Source of the DNA: Roseobacter sp. CCS2
Lineage (GTDB): Bacteria; Pseudomonadota; Alphaproteobacteria; Rhodobacterales; Rhodobacteraceae
NCBI RefSeq assembly: GCF_000169435.1
Contig: NZ_AAYB01000002.1
Span: forward strand, 372,001 to 436,000
Length of the DNA: 64,000 nucleotides
Direction of reading: 5' to 3'
Positions 9,149-17,303 of the stretch are shown one piece after another. A model generated the notes under the pieces. It made no database searches, had not been told where the DNA came from, and saw only the letters and a program-made list of their open reading frames with translations. The translations under genes were made by a program, and so were the position numbers. Numbering within the stretch: position 1 is the first letter of the stretch; the number at the start of each line of letters is the position of its first letter.

Positions 9149-10027
9149 ATGGGCGCTACCGGTTTTTCTGATCAAACTTTGTCTCGGACGGCGATGAAAG
9201 CGGAACTGCTTGACGCCGAGACCGAACTTGCCCTTGCTTACGCCTGGCGCGATGAGCGTGACGAGAAAGCTCTGCATCGCCTTATCACCGCGTACATGCG
9301 TTTGGCCATTTCAATGGCGTCCAAGTTCAAACGCTACGGTGCGCCAATGAACGACCTTATTCAGGAAGCATCGGTTGGTCTGATGAAAGCCGCTGACAAG
9401 TTTGACCCTGATCGCGGTGTGCGCTTTTCGACCTACGCTGTTTGGTGGATCAAAGCGTCTATTCAGGACTATGTGATGCGCAACTGGTCCATGGTGCGAA
9501 CCGGTTCTACATCGTCCCAAAAGTCTTTGTTCTTCAACATGCGCCGCGTGCAAGCCCGGTTGGAGCGTGAAGCGGCAGCCGAAGGTCGCGTGATGGATAA
9601 GCAGGAAATGCGCGAATTGATCGCGATTGAAGTAGGTGTTCCACTGCATGATGTTGAAATGATGGAAGGTCGCTTGTCGGGGTCAGACTTTTCGTTGAAT
9701 GCAACCCAGTCAGTAGAGGACGAAGGCCGCGAGTGGATTGATGCGCTTGAGGATGATGGCCCGCAAGCCGCAGAAACTGTTGAGCATACGCATGACAATG
9801 ATACTTTGCGTCAGTGGTTGTTGACTGCCCTGTCGAACCTGAATGATCGCGAACAGTTCATCGTGCGCGAACGCAAGCTGCGTGAAGACCCACGCACGCT
9901 GGAAAGTCTTGGTACAGAGCTGGGTTTGTCAAAAGAACGGGTACGCCAGTTGGAAGCCGCAGCTTTTGGCAAGATGCGCAAAAGTCTTGAGTCCCAAAGT
10001 TCTGAGGTGCATGCATTTTTCGTATGA
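9149..10027 (+). CDS. RpoH-family alternative sigma factor (RpoHII-like)
   Basis: A 292-residue sigma-32 family factor that directs RNA polymerase to stress promoters. Region 2 is clear: RLAISMASKFKRYGAPMNDL, IQEASVGLMKAADKFDP and FSTYAVWWIKASIQDYVMRN. The RpoH box appears as SSQKSLFFNMRR. Region 4 ends in LSKERVRQLEAAAFGKMRKSL, a helix-turn-helix for the -35 element. The ATG at 9149 follows GGGAG with a 7-base gap, so I prefer it to the upstream TTG at 9128. The possible TGATCC promoter upstream fits the RpoHII paralogue, which works in the photo-oxidative stress response; assignment to HII rather than HI is inferred. Confidence 0.9.
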   Translation: MGATGFSDQTLSRTAMKAELLDAETELALAYAWRDERDEKALHRLITAYMRLAISMASKFKRYGAPMNDLIQEASVGLMKAADKFDPDRGVRFSTYAVWWIKASIQDYVMRNWSMVRTGSTSSQKSLFFNMRRVQARLEREAAAEGRVMDKQEMRELIAIEVGVPLHDVEMMEGRLSGSDFSLNATQSVEDEGREWIDALEDDGPQAAETVEHTHDNDTLRQWLLTALSNLNDREQFIVRERKLREDPRTLESLGTELGLSKERVRQLEAAAFGKMRKSLESQSSEVHAFFV

Positions 10028-10092
10028 ACCCCGACATTGTCTTTCCGGTCTGATCTGACCTAGTGTCGGGCCACGGATGCGGGAGACATGCC

Positions 10093-11286
10093 ATGCTGGC
10101 AAACAAGCATATTCTCTTAATTGTTGGAGGCGGCATTGCCGCCTTCAAATCTTTGGACCTTGTCCGCCGTTTGCGCGAACAGGGCGCACGGGTGACACCG
10201 GTGTTGACCAAAGCAGGCGCAGAGTTTGTGACCCCGCTAAGCCTTTCGGCCCTGTCTGCGTCTAAAGTGTACCAAGACCTGTTTAATCTTACCGATGAGG
10301 CTGAGATGGGACATATCGAATTGTCCCGCGCGGCTGATCTGATTGTTGTGGCCCCTGCGACCGCTGATGTGATGGCGAAGATGGCAGGGGGGCATGCGAA
10401 TGATTTGGCCTCTACCCTGCTTTTGGCGACCGATAAACGCGTTTTGATTGCGCCGTCGATGAATGTACGGATGTGGGAACATCCAGCGACCCAACGCAAT
10501 TTGGCAACTTTGCGCAATGATGGCATTTTGGTGATTGGTCCAAACGAGGGTGATATGGCTTGCGGCGAATATGGTCCTGGCCGCATGGCGGAAGTGCCCG
10601 AAATTATCGCGGCAATTGATGGTGCGCTGGCGGATGGGCCGCTGAAGGGCAAACATGTTCTGGTGACGTCTGGCCCGACGCACGAGCCGATTGATCCGGT
10701 GCGCTACATCGCCAACCGGTCGTCTGGCGCGCAAGGCACGGCAATTGCCAAGGCTCTGGCCGCACTTGGTGCTGATGTGACCTTTGTAACAGGTCCGGCG
10801 GATGTGCCGCCGCCAATGGACGTGACCGTCGTGAAGGTTCAGACCGCCGCGGAAATGCTGAAGGCTGTGAAGGCGGCAGGCAACGTGGATGCTGCGGTTT
10901 TTGCTGCGGCGGTGGCTGATTGGCACGTGGCAAACGCCGGTGACAGTAAGATCAAGAAAGATGGATCGGGGTTGCCAAAGCTCGAATTTGCCGAAAACCC
11001 CGATATTTTGGCGACTGTTTCGCAGATGACAAAGGGGCGCCCGAAATTGGTAGTGGGTTTTGCCGCTGAGACGGATGACGTGATTGCCAATGCGACGGCC
11101 AAACGTAAGCGCAAGCAATGCGACTGGATCGTTGCCAATGATGTATCGCCGGAAACCGGCATCATGGGCGGGTCCGAGAACGCTGTCACGCTGATCTCTG
11201 CTGATGGCGCTGAAAGCTGGCCGCGCATGTCGAAAGATGCGGTTGCGGCAACCCTTGCTGACCGTATTGCAGAGGCACTTGCGTGA
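10093..11286 (+). CDS. coaBC: Bifunctional phosphopantothenoylcysteine decarboxylase / phosphopantothenate-cysteine ligase
   Basis: CoaBC makes 4'-phosphopantetheine from 4'-phosphopantothenate and cysteine, two steps of coenzyme A synthesis. The N-terminal FMN decarboxylase half shows [17 protein letters not shown], the PASANxxMW-type clamp as [17 protein letters not shown], and the active-site flap [14 protein letters not shown] with its cysteine. The ligase half begins at about residue 180 ([18 protein letters not shown], then NRSSG) and ends with [13 protein letters not shown]. The ATG at 10093 is seven bases after GGGAG and gives 397 residues. Its end overlaps dut by four bases (GTGA). 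Confidence 0.96.
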   Translation: MLANKHILLIVGGGIAAFKSLDLVRRLREQGARVTPVLTKAGAEFVTPLSLSALSASKVYQDLFNLTDEAEMGHIELSRAADLIVVAPATADVMAKMAGGHANDLASTLLLATDKRVLIAPSMNVRMWEHPATQRNLATLRNDGILVIGPNEGDMACGEYGPGRMAEVPEIIAAIDGALADGPLKGKHVLVTSGPTHEPIDPVRYIANRSSGAQGTAIAKALAALGADVTFVTGPADVPPPMDVTVVKVQTAAEMLKAVKAAGNVDAAVFAAAVADWHVANAGDSKIKKDGSGLPKLEFAENPDILATVSQMTKGRPKLVVGFAAETDDVIANATAKRKRKQCDWIVANDVSPETGIMGGSENAVTLISADGAESWPRMSKDAVAATLADRIAEALA

Positions 11287-11738
11287 GCGTAACAGTCCAA
11301 TTTCAGTGGGAAGACGGGGCTGACCAGAGTTTTGGTTTACCTGCCTATGAAACAGCCGGGGCCGCCGGTGCGGATTTGCGTGCGAATATGCATGATCGCG
11401 GGGATATCACAGTTGCGCCGGGTGGTCGTGCGCTGGTTCCCACAGGTTTGCGGATGGCTATCCCCACGGGGTATGAGGTGCAGGTCCGCCCGCGATCTGG
11501 CCTTGCCTTGAAACATGGCATCACCTTGCTGAATACACCCGGCACGATTGACAGCGATTATCGGGGGCCATTGGGTGTGATTGTGATGAATCTTGGCAGC
11601 GCGGATTTTGCAGTGACACACGGCATGCGGATTGCACAGATGGTCGTCGTTCCTGTGGTGCAGACACGGTTTGAAACCGTTTTAGAACTAGATGAAACCA
11701 GCCGGGGTGCGGGTGGTTTTGGGTCCACCGGCCAATGA
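11283..11738 (+). CDS. dut: dUTP diphosphatase (dUTPase)
   Basis: Dut hydrolyses dUTP to dUMP, which keeps uracil out of DNA and supplies dTMP synthesis. The 151-residue chain has the five motifs of trimeric dUTPases: [46 protein letters not shown] and the C-terminal P-loop-like GAGGFGSTG. The GTG start at 11283 overlaps the coaBC stop (GTGA), and the dut stop overlaps the next ATG (ATGA). The three genes are therefore probably translated from one message. Confidence 0.97.
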   Translation: MSVTVQFQWEDGADQSFGLPAYETAGAAGADLRANMHDRGDITVAPGGRALVPTGLRMAIPTGYEVQVRPRSGLALKHGITLLNTPGTIDSDYRGPLGVIVMNLGSADFAVTHGMRIAQMVVVPVVQTRFETVLELDETSRGAGGFGSTGQ

Positions 11739-12787
11739 TTATGGTCGGTACAATGGCAATCACCCTTTGGGTGATTGGCTGGGCGATGAAGGCGCCTTAC
11801 GCGGTGCGCTTGAACATGATGGCGATGCTTTTAGTTGGCGTCATGATGATCCATGTGATTTTGCCAGATGGTCATCCATTGCGCTTGGCGACAGGCGGTG
11901 ACGCGCGGCTGTGGGCGATCTTCTTTGGCTTTGGTGTGCTGGTTTGGGTGTATAGCAAGTTTTTGGGTGGGCTGAAGGCGCGGGTCAAACGGCCTGAGAC
12001 AGCAGCGTTAAAGACCGATAGCTTTTCACCCACTGAACTGGATCGTTATGCCCGCCATATCATCCTGCGAGAGGTCGGTGGCCCGGGGCAGAAGGCGTTG
12101 CGCGATGCGAAAGTTTTGGTTGTGGGGGCAGGGGGCCTTGGTGCGCCTGCACTGGAATATCTTGCTGCCGCCGGTGTTGGAACGATTGGTGTGATTGATG
12201 ACGATGTGGTTGAGAATGCAAACCTGCACCGACAGGTCATTCATCTTGATCGCAACATCGGTATACCGAAAGTGCACTCTGCGGCTGAGGCGATGACAGC
12301 GCAAAACCCTTTTGTGACAGTGCGCCCTTATGCCCGCAGGCTCGACGCTGAAATTGCGGCGGATCTGTTTTCTGATTATGACTTGATCCTTGATGGCAGC
12401 GATAACTTTGTGACCCGCTATTTGGTGAATGAAACAGCGGTCGCGGCAGACAAGCCTTTGATTGCCGCAGCGCTTACCCAATGGGAAGGCCAGATCAGCG
12501 TTTATGAACCGGCCAAGGGCACGCCCTGCTATGCCTGCGTCTTTCCCAAACCGCCTGATCCTGCGTTGGTCCCAAGCTGTGCCGAGGCGGGTGTTATTGG
12601 CCCGTTGCCGGGTGTGATCGGGTCGATGATGGCCGTTGAAGCGATGAAACTGATTACGGGTGCTGGCGAGAGCCTTGGCGGGCGTTTGCTGATTTATGAT
12701 GCGCTTTATGCCCAAACCCGAACGATTGCTGTGAAACCAGAGCCGGATTGCAAGGTTTGCAAAGGCAAAGGCCTGACTGCAACCTAG
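11735..12787 (+). CDS. MoeB/ThiF/HesA-family adenylyltransferase with N-terminal membrane segment
   Basis: An E1-like enzyme that would adenylate the C-terminal glycine of a sulfur-carrier protein such as MoaD or ThiS. The first 90 residues are unusual for MoeB: two or three hydrophobic stretches ([52 protein letters not shown]), so the protein is likely membrane-anchored. The ThiF domain follows: [19 protein letters not shown], the nucleotide loop [20 protein letters not shown], and two zinc-binding CxxC pairs (CYAC and CKVC). It starts with an ATGA overlap on dut. The adenylyltransferase call is firm; MoeB versus ThiF is not resolved. Confidence 0.88.
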   Translation: MIMVGTMAITLWVIGWAMKAPYAVRLNMMAMLLVGVMMIHVILPDGHPLRLATGGDARLWAIFFGFGVLVWVYSKFLGGLKARVKRPETAALKTDSFSPTELDRYARHIILREVGGPGQKALRDAKVLVVGAGGLGAPALEYLAAAGVGTIGVIDDDVVENANLHRQVIHLDRNIGIPKVHSAAEAMTAQNPFVTVRPYARRLDAEIAADLFSDYDLILDGSDNFVTRYLVNETAVAADKPLIAAALTQWEGQISVYEPAKGTPCYACVFPKPPDPALVPSCAEAGVIGPLPGVIGSMMAVEAMKLITGAGESLGGRLLIYDALYAQTRTIAVKPEPDCKVCKGKGLTAT

Positions 12788-12840
12788 ACCTCTGGTGTTT
12801 TGGGCGCAGCACACTACCTAAAGTTCAAAGGAGATTTCCC

Positions 12841-14868
12841 ATGACAAACCCGCTGCTTGCCGATTGGAACACACCATTTGGGCTGCCGCCCTTTGATCTG
12901 ATCTCGGACGATGATTTCGCACCTGCTGTCGATGCCGCTTTGACAGAATCGCGTGCCAACATTGCCGCTATTGCGGAAAATCCAGACGCCCCCGATTTCG
13001 CGAACACGATTGAGGCGTTGGAGCGTGCAGATGAAATGCTGGGCCGTGTTTTGGGTGCGTTTTACAACGTAGCGGGCGCTGACAGTAATCCTAAACGCGA
13101 AGCTTTGCAGCGCGAATTTGCGCCATTGTTGAGCGCGTATGGGTCTGAGGTGTCAGAGAACAAGGCGCTTTTCGCCCGGGTCGAGGCCGTTTGGGAAAAG
13201 CGTGATGAGCTGGACCTGACTGATGAGCAACAACGCGTTTTGATGCTGACGCGTCGTGGTTTTGTGCGCTCTGGTGCGCAATTGGAAGGTAAAGCGGCTG
13301 AGGAATTGCGCGCGGTCAAATCGCGCCTGTCGGTTTTGGGTACTGACTTTATGCAAAACCTGCTGGCGGACGAGCGTGACTGGTTCATGAAATTGGATAA
13401 AGACGATTTGATCGGTCTGCCTGACTTTGTCGTTGCGACAGCTAAGGCCGCCGGGGACGAAAAAGATGCAGGCGGGCCGGTTGTGACCCTATCCCGGTCA
13501 TTGATCGTGCCGTTCCTGCAATTTTCGGAACGTCGTGATCTGCGCCAGAAAGCGTATGAAGCATGGGGTGCGCGTGGTGCCAACGGTGGTGAAACGGATA
13601 ATCGTGGTATCGCGGCCGAGACGCTGAAACTGCGGGAAGAACGCGCCAACCTGTTGGGGTATGACACGTTTGCCGACTTCAAACTTGAAACCGAAATGGC
13701 GGGTACGCCGGGTGCTGTGCGCGATCTTTTGATGAAGGTTTGGGAACCTGCCAAAGCGGCGGCAGAGAATGATGCGAAGGTGCTGGAACGATTGCTGCAT
13801 TCTGACGGCTTTGATGGTCCGTTGGAGCCGTGGGACTGGCGCTTTTATTCGGAAAAGCGACGCAAGGAATTGCACGACCTCGATGAGGCAGAGTTGAAGC
13901 CGTATCTGCAATTGGATCGCATGATTGAGGCGTCATTTGCGTGCGCCAACCGGCTGTTCGGGCTGGAATTTAAGGCGATTGAAGCCCCGGTTTATCACCC
14001 TGACGTGCGGTTGTGGGACGTGACGCGCGATGGCGAACATGTCGCTGTGTTTATGGGCGACTACTTTGCCCGTGGTTCCAAACGCTCTGGCGCGTGGTGT
14101 TCGGCGATGCGATCACAACAGCGGTTGAGCGGTGATATTCGCCCCCATGTCGTCAACGTCTGCAACTTTGCCAAGCCAGAGGCGGGGAAACCAGCGTTGT
14201 TGTCTTATGATGACGCACGCACGCTGTTTCACGAATTTGGCCATGCGCTGCACCAAATGCTGTCTGATGTGACCTATGAAAGTATCTCTGGCACGTCGGT
14301 GGCCCGTGATTTTGTGGAACTGCCAAGCCAGCTTTATGAACACTGGTTGGAGGTGCCAGAAGTCCTGGCTGAATTTGCGACGCATGCTGAGACCGGTGAG
14401 CCGATGCCAGAGGATTTGTTGAACCGGATGTTGGGGGCTGCGACCTATGACATGGGGTTCCAGACCGTCGAATATGTTGCCTCGGCCTTGGTTGATCTGG
14501 GCTTTCATGATGGTCCGGCACCTGCTGATCCGATGCAGCGACAGGCGGAAATCTTGGAAGAGATCGGGATGCCGCACGCCATTCGCATGCGCCACGCGAC
14601 CCCGCATTTTGCGCATGTCTTTGCGGGTGACGGGTATTCCAGCGGATATTACAGCTATATGTGGTCCGAAGTGATGGACGCGGATGCCTTTGCCGCCTTT
14701 GAAGAGACCGGCGATCCGTTTGATGCGGAAACGGCCAAGCGACTGGAAGAAACGGTTCTGTCCTCGGGTGGCTCTGTCGATGCGGCTGATCTTTACACGG
14801 CTTTCCGCGGACGTCTGCCAGGTGTTGAGGCTTTGTTGAAAGGGCGCGGACTGGACAAAGCGGCCTAG
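12841..14868 (+). CDS. M3 family metallopeptidase (peptidyl-dipeptidase Dcp / oligopeptidase A-like)
   Basis: A 675-residue zinc peptidase of family M3 that degrades short peptides in the cytosol or periplasm. The catalytic HExxH is HEFGHALHQM at about residue 463, with the third ligand region downstream (RDFVELPSQLYEHW). The upstream sequence FKRSGAWCSAMRSQ resembles the typical GKRGGAW segment. The start ATG at 12841 follows AAAGGAG with a suitable gap and gives MTNPLLADWNTPFGLPPFD, the usual N-terminus of this group. A longer frame back to 12748 only overlaps the moeB-like gene. Its stop interlocks with the convergent SH3 gene in CTAG. No signal peptide is visible. Confidence 0.93.
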   Translation: MTNPLLADWNTPFGLPPFDLISDDDFAPAVDAALTESRANIAAIAENPDAPDFANTIEALERADEMLGRVLGAFYNVAGADSNPKREALQREFAPLLSAYGSEVSENKALFARVEAVWEKRDELDLTDEQQRVLMLTRRGFVRSGAQLEGKAAEELRAVKSRLSVLGTDFMQNLLADERDWFMKLDKDDLIGLPDFVVATAKAAGDEKDAGGPVVTLSRSLIVPFLQFSERRDLRQKAYEAWGARGANGGETDNRGIAAETLKLREERANLLGYDTFADFKLETEMAGTPGAVRDLLMKVWEPAKAAAENDAKVLERLLHSDGFDGPLEPWDWRFYSEKRRKELHDLDEAELKPYLQLDRMIEASFACANRLFGLEFKAIEAPVYHPDVRLWDVTRDGEHVAVFMGDYFARGSKRSGAWCSAMRSQQRLSGDIRPHVVNVCNFAKPEAGKPALLSYDDARTLFHEFGHALHQMLSDVTYESISGTSVARDFVELPSQLYEHWLEVPEVLAEFATHAETGEPMPEDLLNRMLGAATYDMGFQTVEYVASALVDLGFHDGPAPADPMQRQAEILEEIGMPHAIRMRHATPHFAHVFAGDGYSSGYYSYMWSEVMDADAFAAFEETGDPFDAETAKRLEETVLSSGGSVDAADLYTAFRGRLPGVEALLKGRGLDKAA

Positions 14869-15395
14869 TCGCGGATTTCCGCGTCGGCGACACCCCAAAG
14901 TGCTGCTTTCCGGGCCCAGCCGCGGTAGCCGCCAGCGGTCAACCGGCACCATTCTGGATTGCAGTCGCCCAATCGTGCGACAACGCCAGTTTCAAGCACT
15001 GCATTTTCCAGCGCACCCGGTTCAGGACGGGTGCGCAAGACGGTGTTGGGTTCTTCGATCACAACGGTGCGCGCGCCTGACAACATTCTGTAATGTACCC
15101 AGCCACCTTGGCCATCGCGGTCAATGACCCGCCGCCAGTGACCGTATTCAGCAATCACTTGCAGCGGCATGCTTTGGCGTTGAAAGACCCAATCGATGCG
15201 ATGCGAAAGAGAGGGGCCACGACGCACATTTGCCTCGCTCGCACGAAGCGACACATAGCGCGGGAGCGGCAGATTTGTCTCGGGACCAATGGCGGGGCCT
15301 GCGTTGCCTTGCTGCGCATAAGCGCTGCTTGCCCCAAGCACGACCGCAAAGATGGCGATCTGACATACGCGGACCCAATGCGCGATCATACCCAT
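14865..15395 (-). CDS. SH3-domain-containing secreted protein
   Basis: A 176-residue exported protein. A signal peptide is clear at residues 1-27 (hydrophobic run VCQIAIFAVVLGASSAYA, cleaved after AYA). Two bacterial SH3-like repeats follow: one starting SEANVRRGPSLSHRIDWVF and ending in GGWVHYRML, and a second around NTVLRTRPEPGALENAVLE ending in CRLTAGGYRGWARKAALWG. Such domains bind peptidoglycan or proteins of the envelope. The gene is alone on its strand, convergent with the M3 peptidase and divergent from the hydroxyacid dehydrogenase. The specific partner is unknown. Confidence 0.85.
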   Translation of the reverse strand: MGMIAHWVRVCQIAIFAVVLGASSAYAQQGNAGPAIGPETNLPLPRYVSLRASEANVRRGPSLSHRIDWVFQRQSMPLQVIAEYGHWRRVIDRDGQGGWVHYRMLSGARTVVIEEPNTVLRTRPEPGALENAVLETGVVARLGDCNPEWCRLTAGGYRGWARKAALWGVADAEIRD

Positions 15396-15503
15396 TGTTT
15401 ACCTTTACTGCTCTTTTTGCGGCGCGCGGTTCTTGTGCTGCGCGTCCCTTTCGCGCAACCTGACATGACAAGGCCGATTTGAAAACCCGTGGGAGGGCAT
15501 TGC

Positions 15504-16490
15504 ATGCCAGGTAAGCATCTAAGTGTTGTCGTGACGCGACGGTTGCCCGAGGTTGTGGAAACCCGGCTGAAAGAACTTTTTGACGTTGAATTGCGCGAAG
15601 ATGACACGCAGATGACGGCAGACCAGCTGGCCGAAGCGATGGGTCGGGCCGATGTTTTGGTTTGCACGATCACCGATCAGATTGATGCAAAGCTGTTGGG
15701 CCGTGCCGGGGATCAGTTGAAACTGATTGCGAATTTTGGTGCGGGTGTGGACCACATTGATGTAGCGACCGCCCGTCAGCGTGGCATTCACGTATCGAAT
15801 ACCCCGGGCGTCGTGACAGAGGATACCGCCGATATGGTCATGGCGCTGATCCTGGGTGTGACACGCCGCATGGCTGAAGGGTTGCGTGTCGCACAGTCAG
15901 ACAGCTGGGGCGGTTGGGCGCCAACGGCGATGCTGGGTGGCCGGATCAAAGGCCGCCGCCTGGGCATTTTGGGCATGGGCCGGATTGGTCAGGCCGTGGC
16001 GCGGCGTGCGGCGGCCTTTGGCATGCAGGTGCATTATCACAACCGCAAACGACTGCGCCCGGAAATCGAAGAAGAACTCGACGCGACTTACTGGGAAAGC
16101 CTTGATCAGATGGTCGCCCGAGTCGATATCCTGTCGATCAATTGTCCGCATACCCCATCGACGTTCCATTTGATGAATGCGCGGCGCTTGAAGCTGATGA
16201 AACCGGATGCTGTCATCGTGAACACATCACGCGGAGAGGTTATCGACGAAAATGCGCTGACACGCATGTTGCGCGCAGGTGAGATTGCGGGTGCCGGTCT
16301 GGACGTGTTTGAACGCGGATACGAGATTAATCCGCGCCTGCAAGCCCTGCCAAATGCGATTTTGCTGCCACATATGGGTTCGGCCACCCTCGAAGGTCGG
16401 ATCGAGATGGGTGAGAAGGTGATCGTGAATATCAAGACCTTTGCGGACGGTCACAGACCGCCTGATTTGGTCGTCCCCGCCATGCTTTAA
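15504..16490 (+). CDS. D-2-hydroxyacid dehydrogenase (glyoxylate/hydroxypyruvate reductase type)
   Basis: A 328-residue NAD(P)-dependent D-isomer-specific 2-hydroxyacid dehydrogenase. The Rossmann signature is GILGMGRIGQAVARRAAAFG. The catalytic arginine is in NTSRGEVIDENAL, and the catalytic histidine is in LLPHMGSATLEGR. The N-terminal VVVTRRLPEVVETRLKELFDVEL matches the glyoxylate reductase (GyaR/GRHPR) group, so reduction of glyoxylate or hydroxypyruvate is likely. The ATG at 15504 follows GGGAGG; a GTG at 15489 is less likely. The stop overlaps the convergent lipase-like gene in TTAA. Confidence 0.92.
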   Translation: MPGKHLSVVVTRRLPEVVETRLKELFDVELREDDTQMTADQLAEAMGRADVLVCTITDQIDAKLLGRAGDQLKLIANFGAGVDHIDVATARQRGIHVSNTPGVVTEDTADMVMALILGVTRRMAEGLRVAQSDSWGGWAPTAMLGGRIKGRRLGILGMGRIGQAVARRAAAFGMQVHYHNRKRLRPEIEEELDATYWESLDQMVARVDILSINCPHTPSTFHLMNARRLKLMKPDAVIVNTSRGEVIDENALTRMLRAGEIAGAGLDVFERGYEINPRLQALPNAILLPHMGSATLEGRIEMGEKVIVNIKTFADGHRPPDLVVPAML

Positions 16491-17140
16491 CCGGCCCAGG
16501 TTTCAGGTAGAACTTTGAACTGATCATCTTCGTCGATGATGTTGATGTAATGCATCATCGAATGCGCCAGAAAACCTTTGTGCTTCACTGATTCAAATAG
16601 CTTCGCCTGCCCCATATGGTGATAGGCCGCGGGCACTTTCGGGACCGGATCATCGGTGCGGTTTACCAATAGACAGCGCCCATCCTGAACCACCCCATGT
16701 TTGCTCCATTTTGGGCGCGGGGCCGCAAAGCCGATAGCAGGAGCATTGTAGGTCTTGGACAGGATTTGCGCCGCGGCGGCACCCAATGAATGACCGATGA
16801 TGTAATTTGGCGTCACATTTTTCCGTTTCAGCCATTCGAAAATTTCGATCGAATATCTTAGGAAACCTTGGTGCCATTTTGTGCCGGATGCACCTTTTTC
16901 GCTTGCTGTTGCATCTTTGAGCACCAAACGTTGGTTGCCCAGTCGCAGTGGGCGTAGGTTGAATTTAACGTAGTCTCTGACGGAATTTGACCCCGGTAAT
17001 AGCAGGATATTGCCTTCCAGCAGATGGGCCTGCACATCGCCGTGGTCCAAGGATTTGATGACACGTGGGCTGACAATACGGCCCGCTTTATAGCTGGCAT
17101 CGGCCAAGGTTGCGGCATCTTTCAATTTATAAATCGTCAT
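16487..17140 (-). CDS. Lipase class 3-like alpha/beta hydrolase
   Basis: A 217-residue hydrolase-fold protein. The nucleophile elbow is NYIIGHSLGAAAAQIL (GHSLG). A catalytic aspartate candidate is in LVNRTDDPVPKVP and a histidine in LAHSMMHYIN, the order of the Lipase_3 triad. There is no signal peptide, so it appears cytoplasmic, and its substrate is unknown. It is a single gene, convergent with the hydroxyacid dehydrogenase and divergent from the dimethylglycine dehydrogenase-like gene. Confidence 0.75.
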   Translation of the reverse strand: MTIYKLKDAATLADASYKAGRIVSPRVIKSLDHGDVQAHLLEGNILLLPGSNSVRDYVKFNLRPLRLGNQRLVLKDATASEKGASGTKWHQGFLRYSIEIFEWLKRKNVTPNYIIGHSLGAAAAQILSKTYNAPAIGFAAPRPKWSKHGVVQDGRCLLVNRTDDPVPKVPAAYHHMGQAKLFESVKHKGFLAHSMMHYINIIDEDDQFKVLPETWAG

Positions 17141-17303
17141 CGTGTTACCCCTAAATAGCCGTAGCCAAACACGATTGGCCCATTCTGCCTAGTCGGGAAA
17201 CCCTGACCCTTGTCGGTTTTGCGCTGTATCCGGTCGGCTGGTTCTGTCGCGTCCCAGCTGTTTCGCGCAAATTAATGCCAAAGGTGCCAAGGGAGTCGTC
17301 ATC

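Noticed and set aside
17141-17303. Possible glycine riboswitch ahead of the dimethylglycine dehydrogenase-like gene
   Set aside because: I could not find the conserved glycine-aptamer core in these bases.
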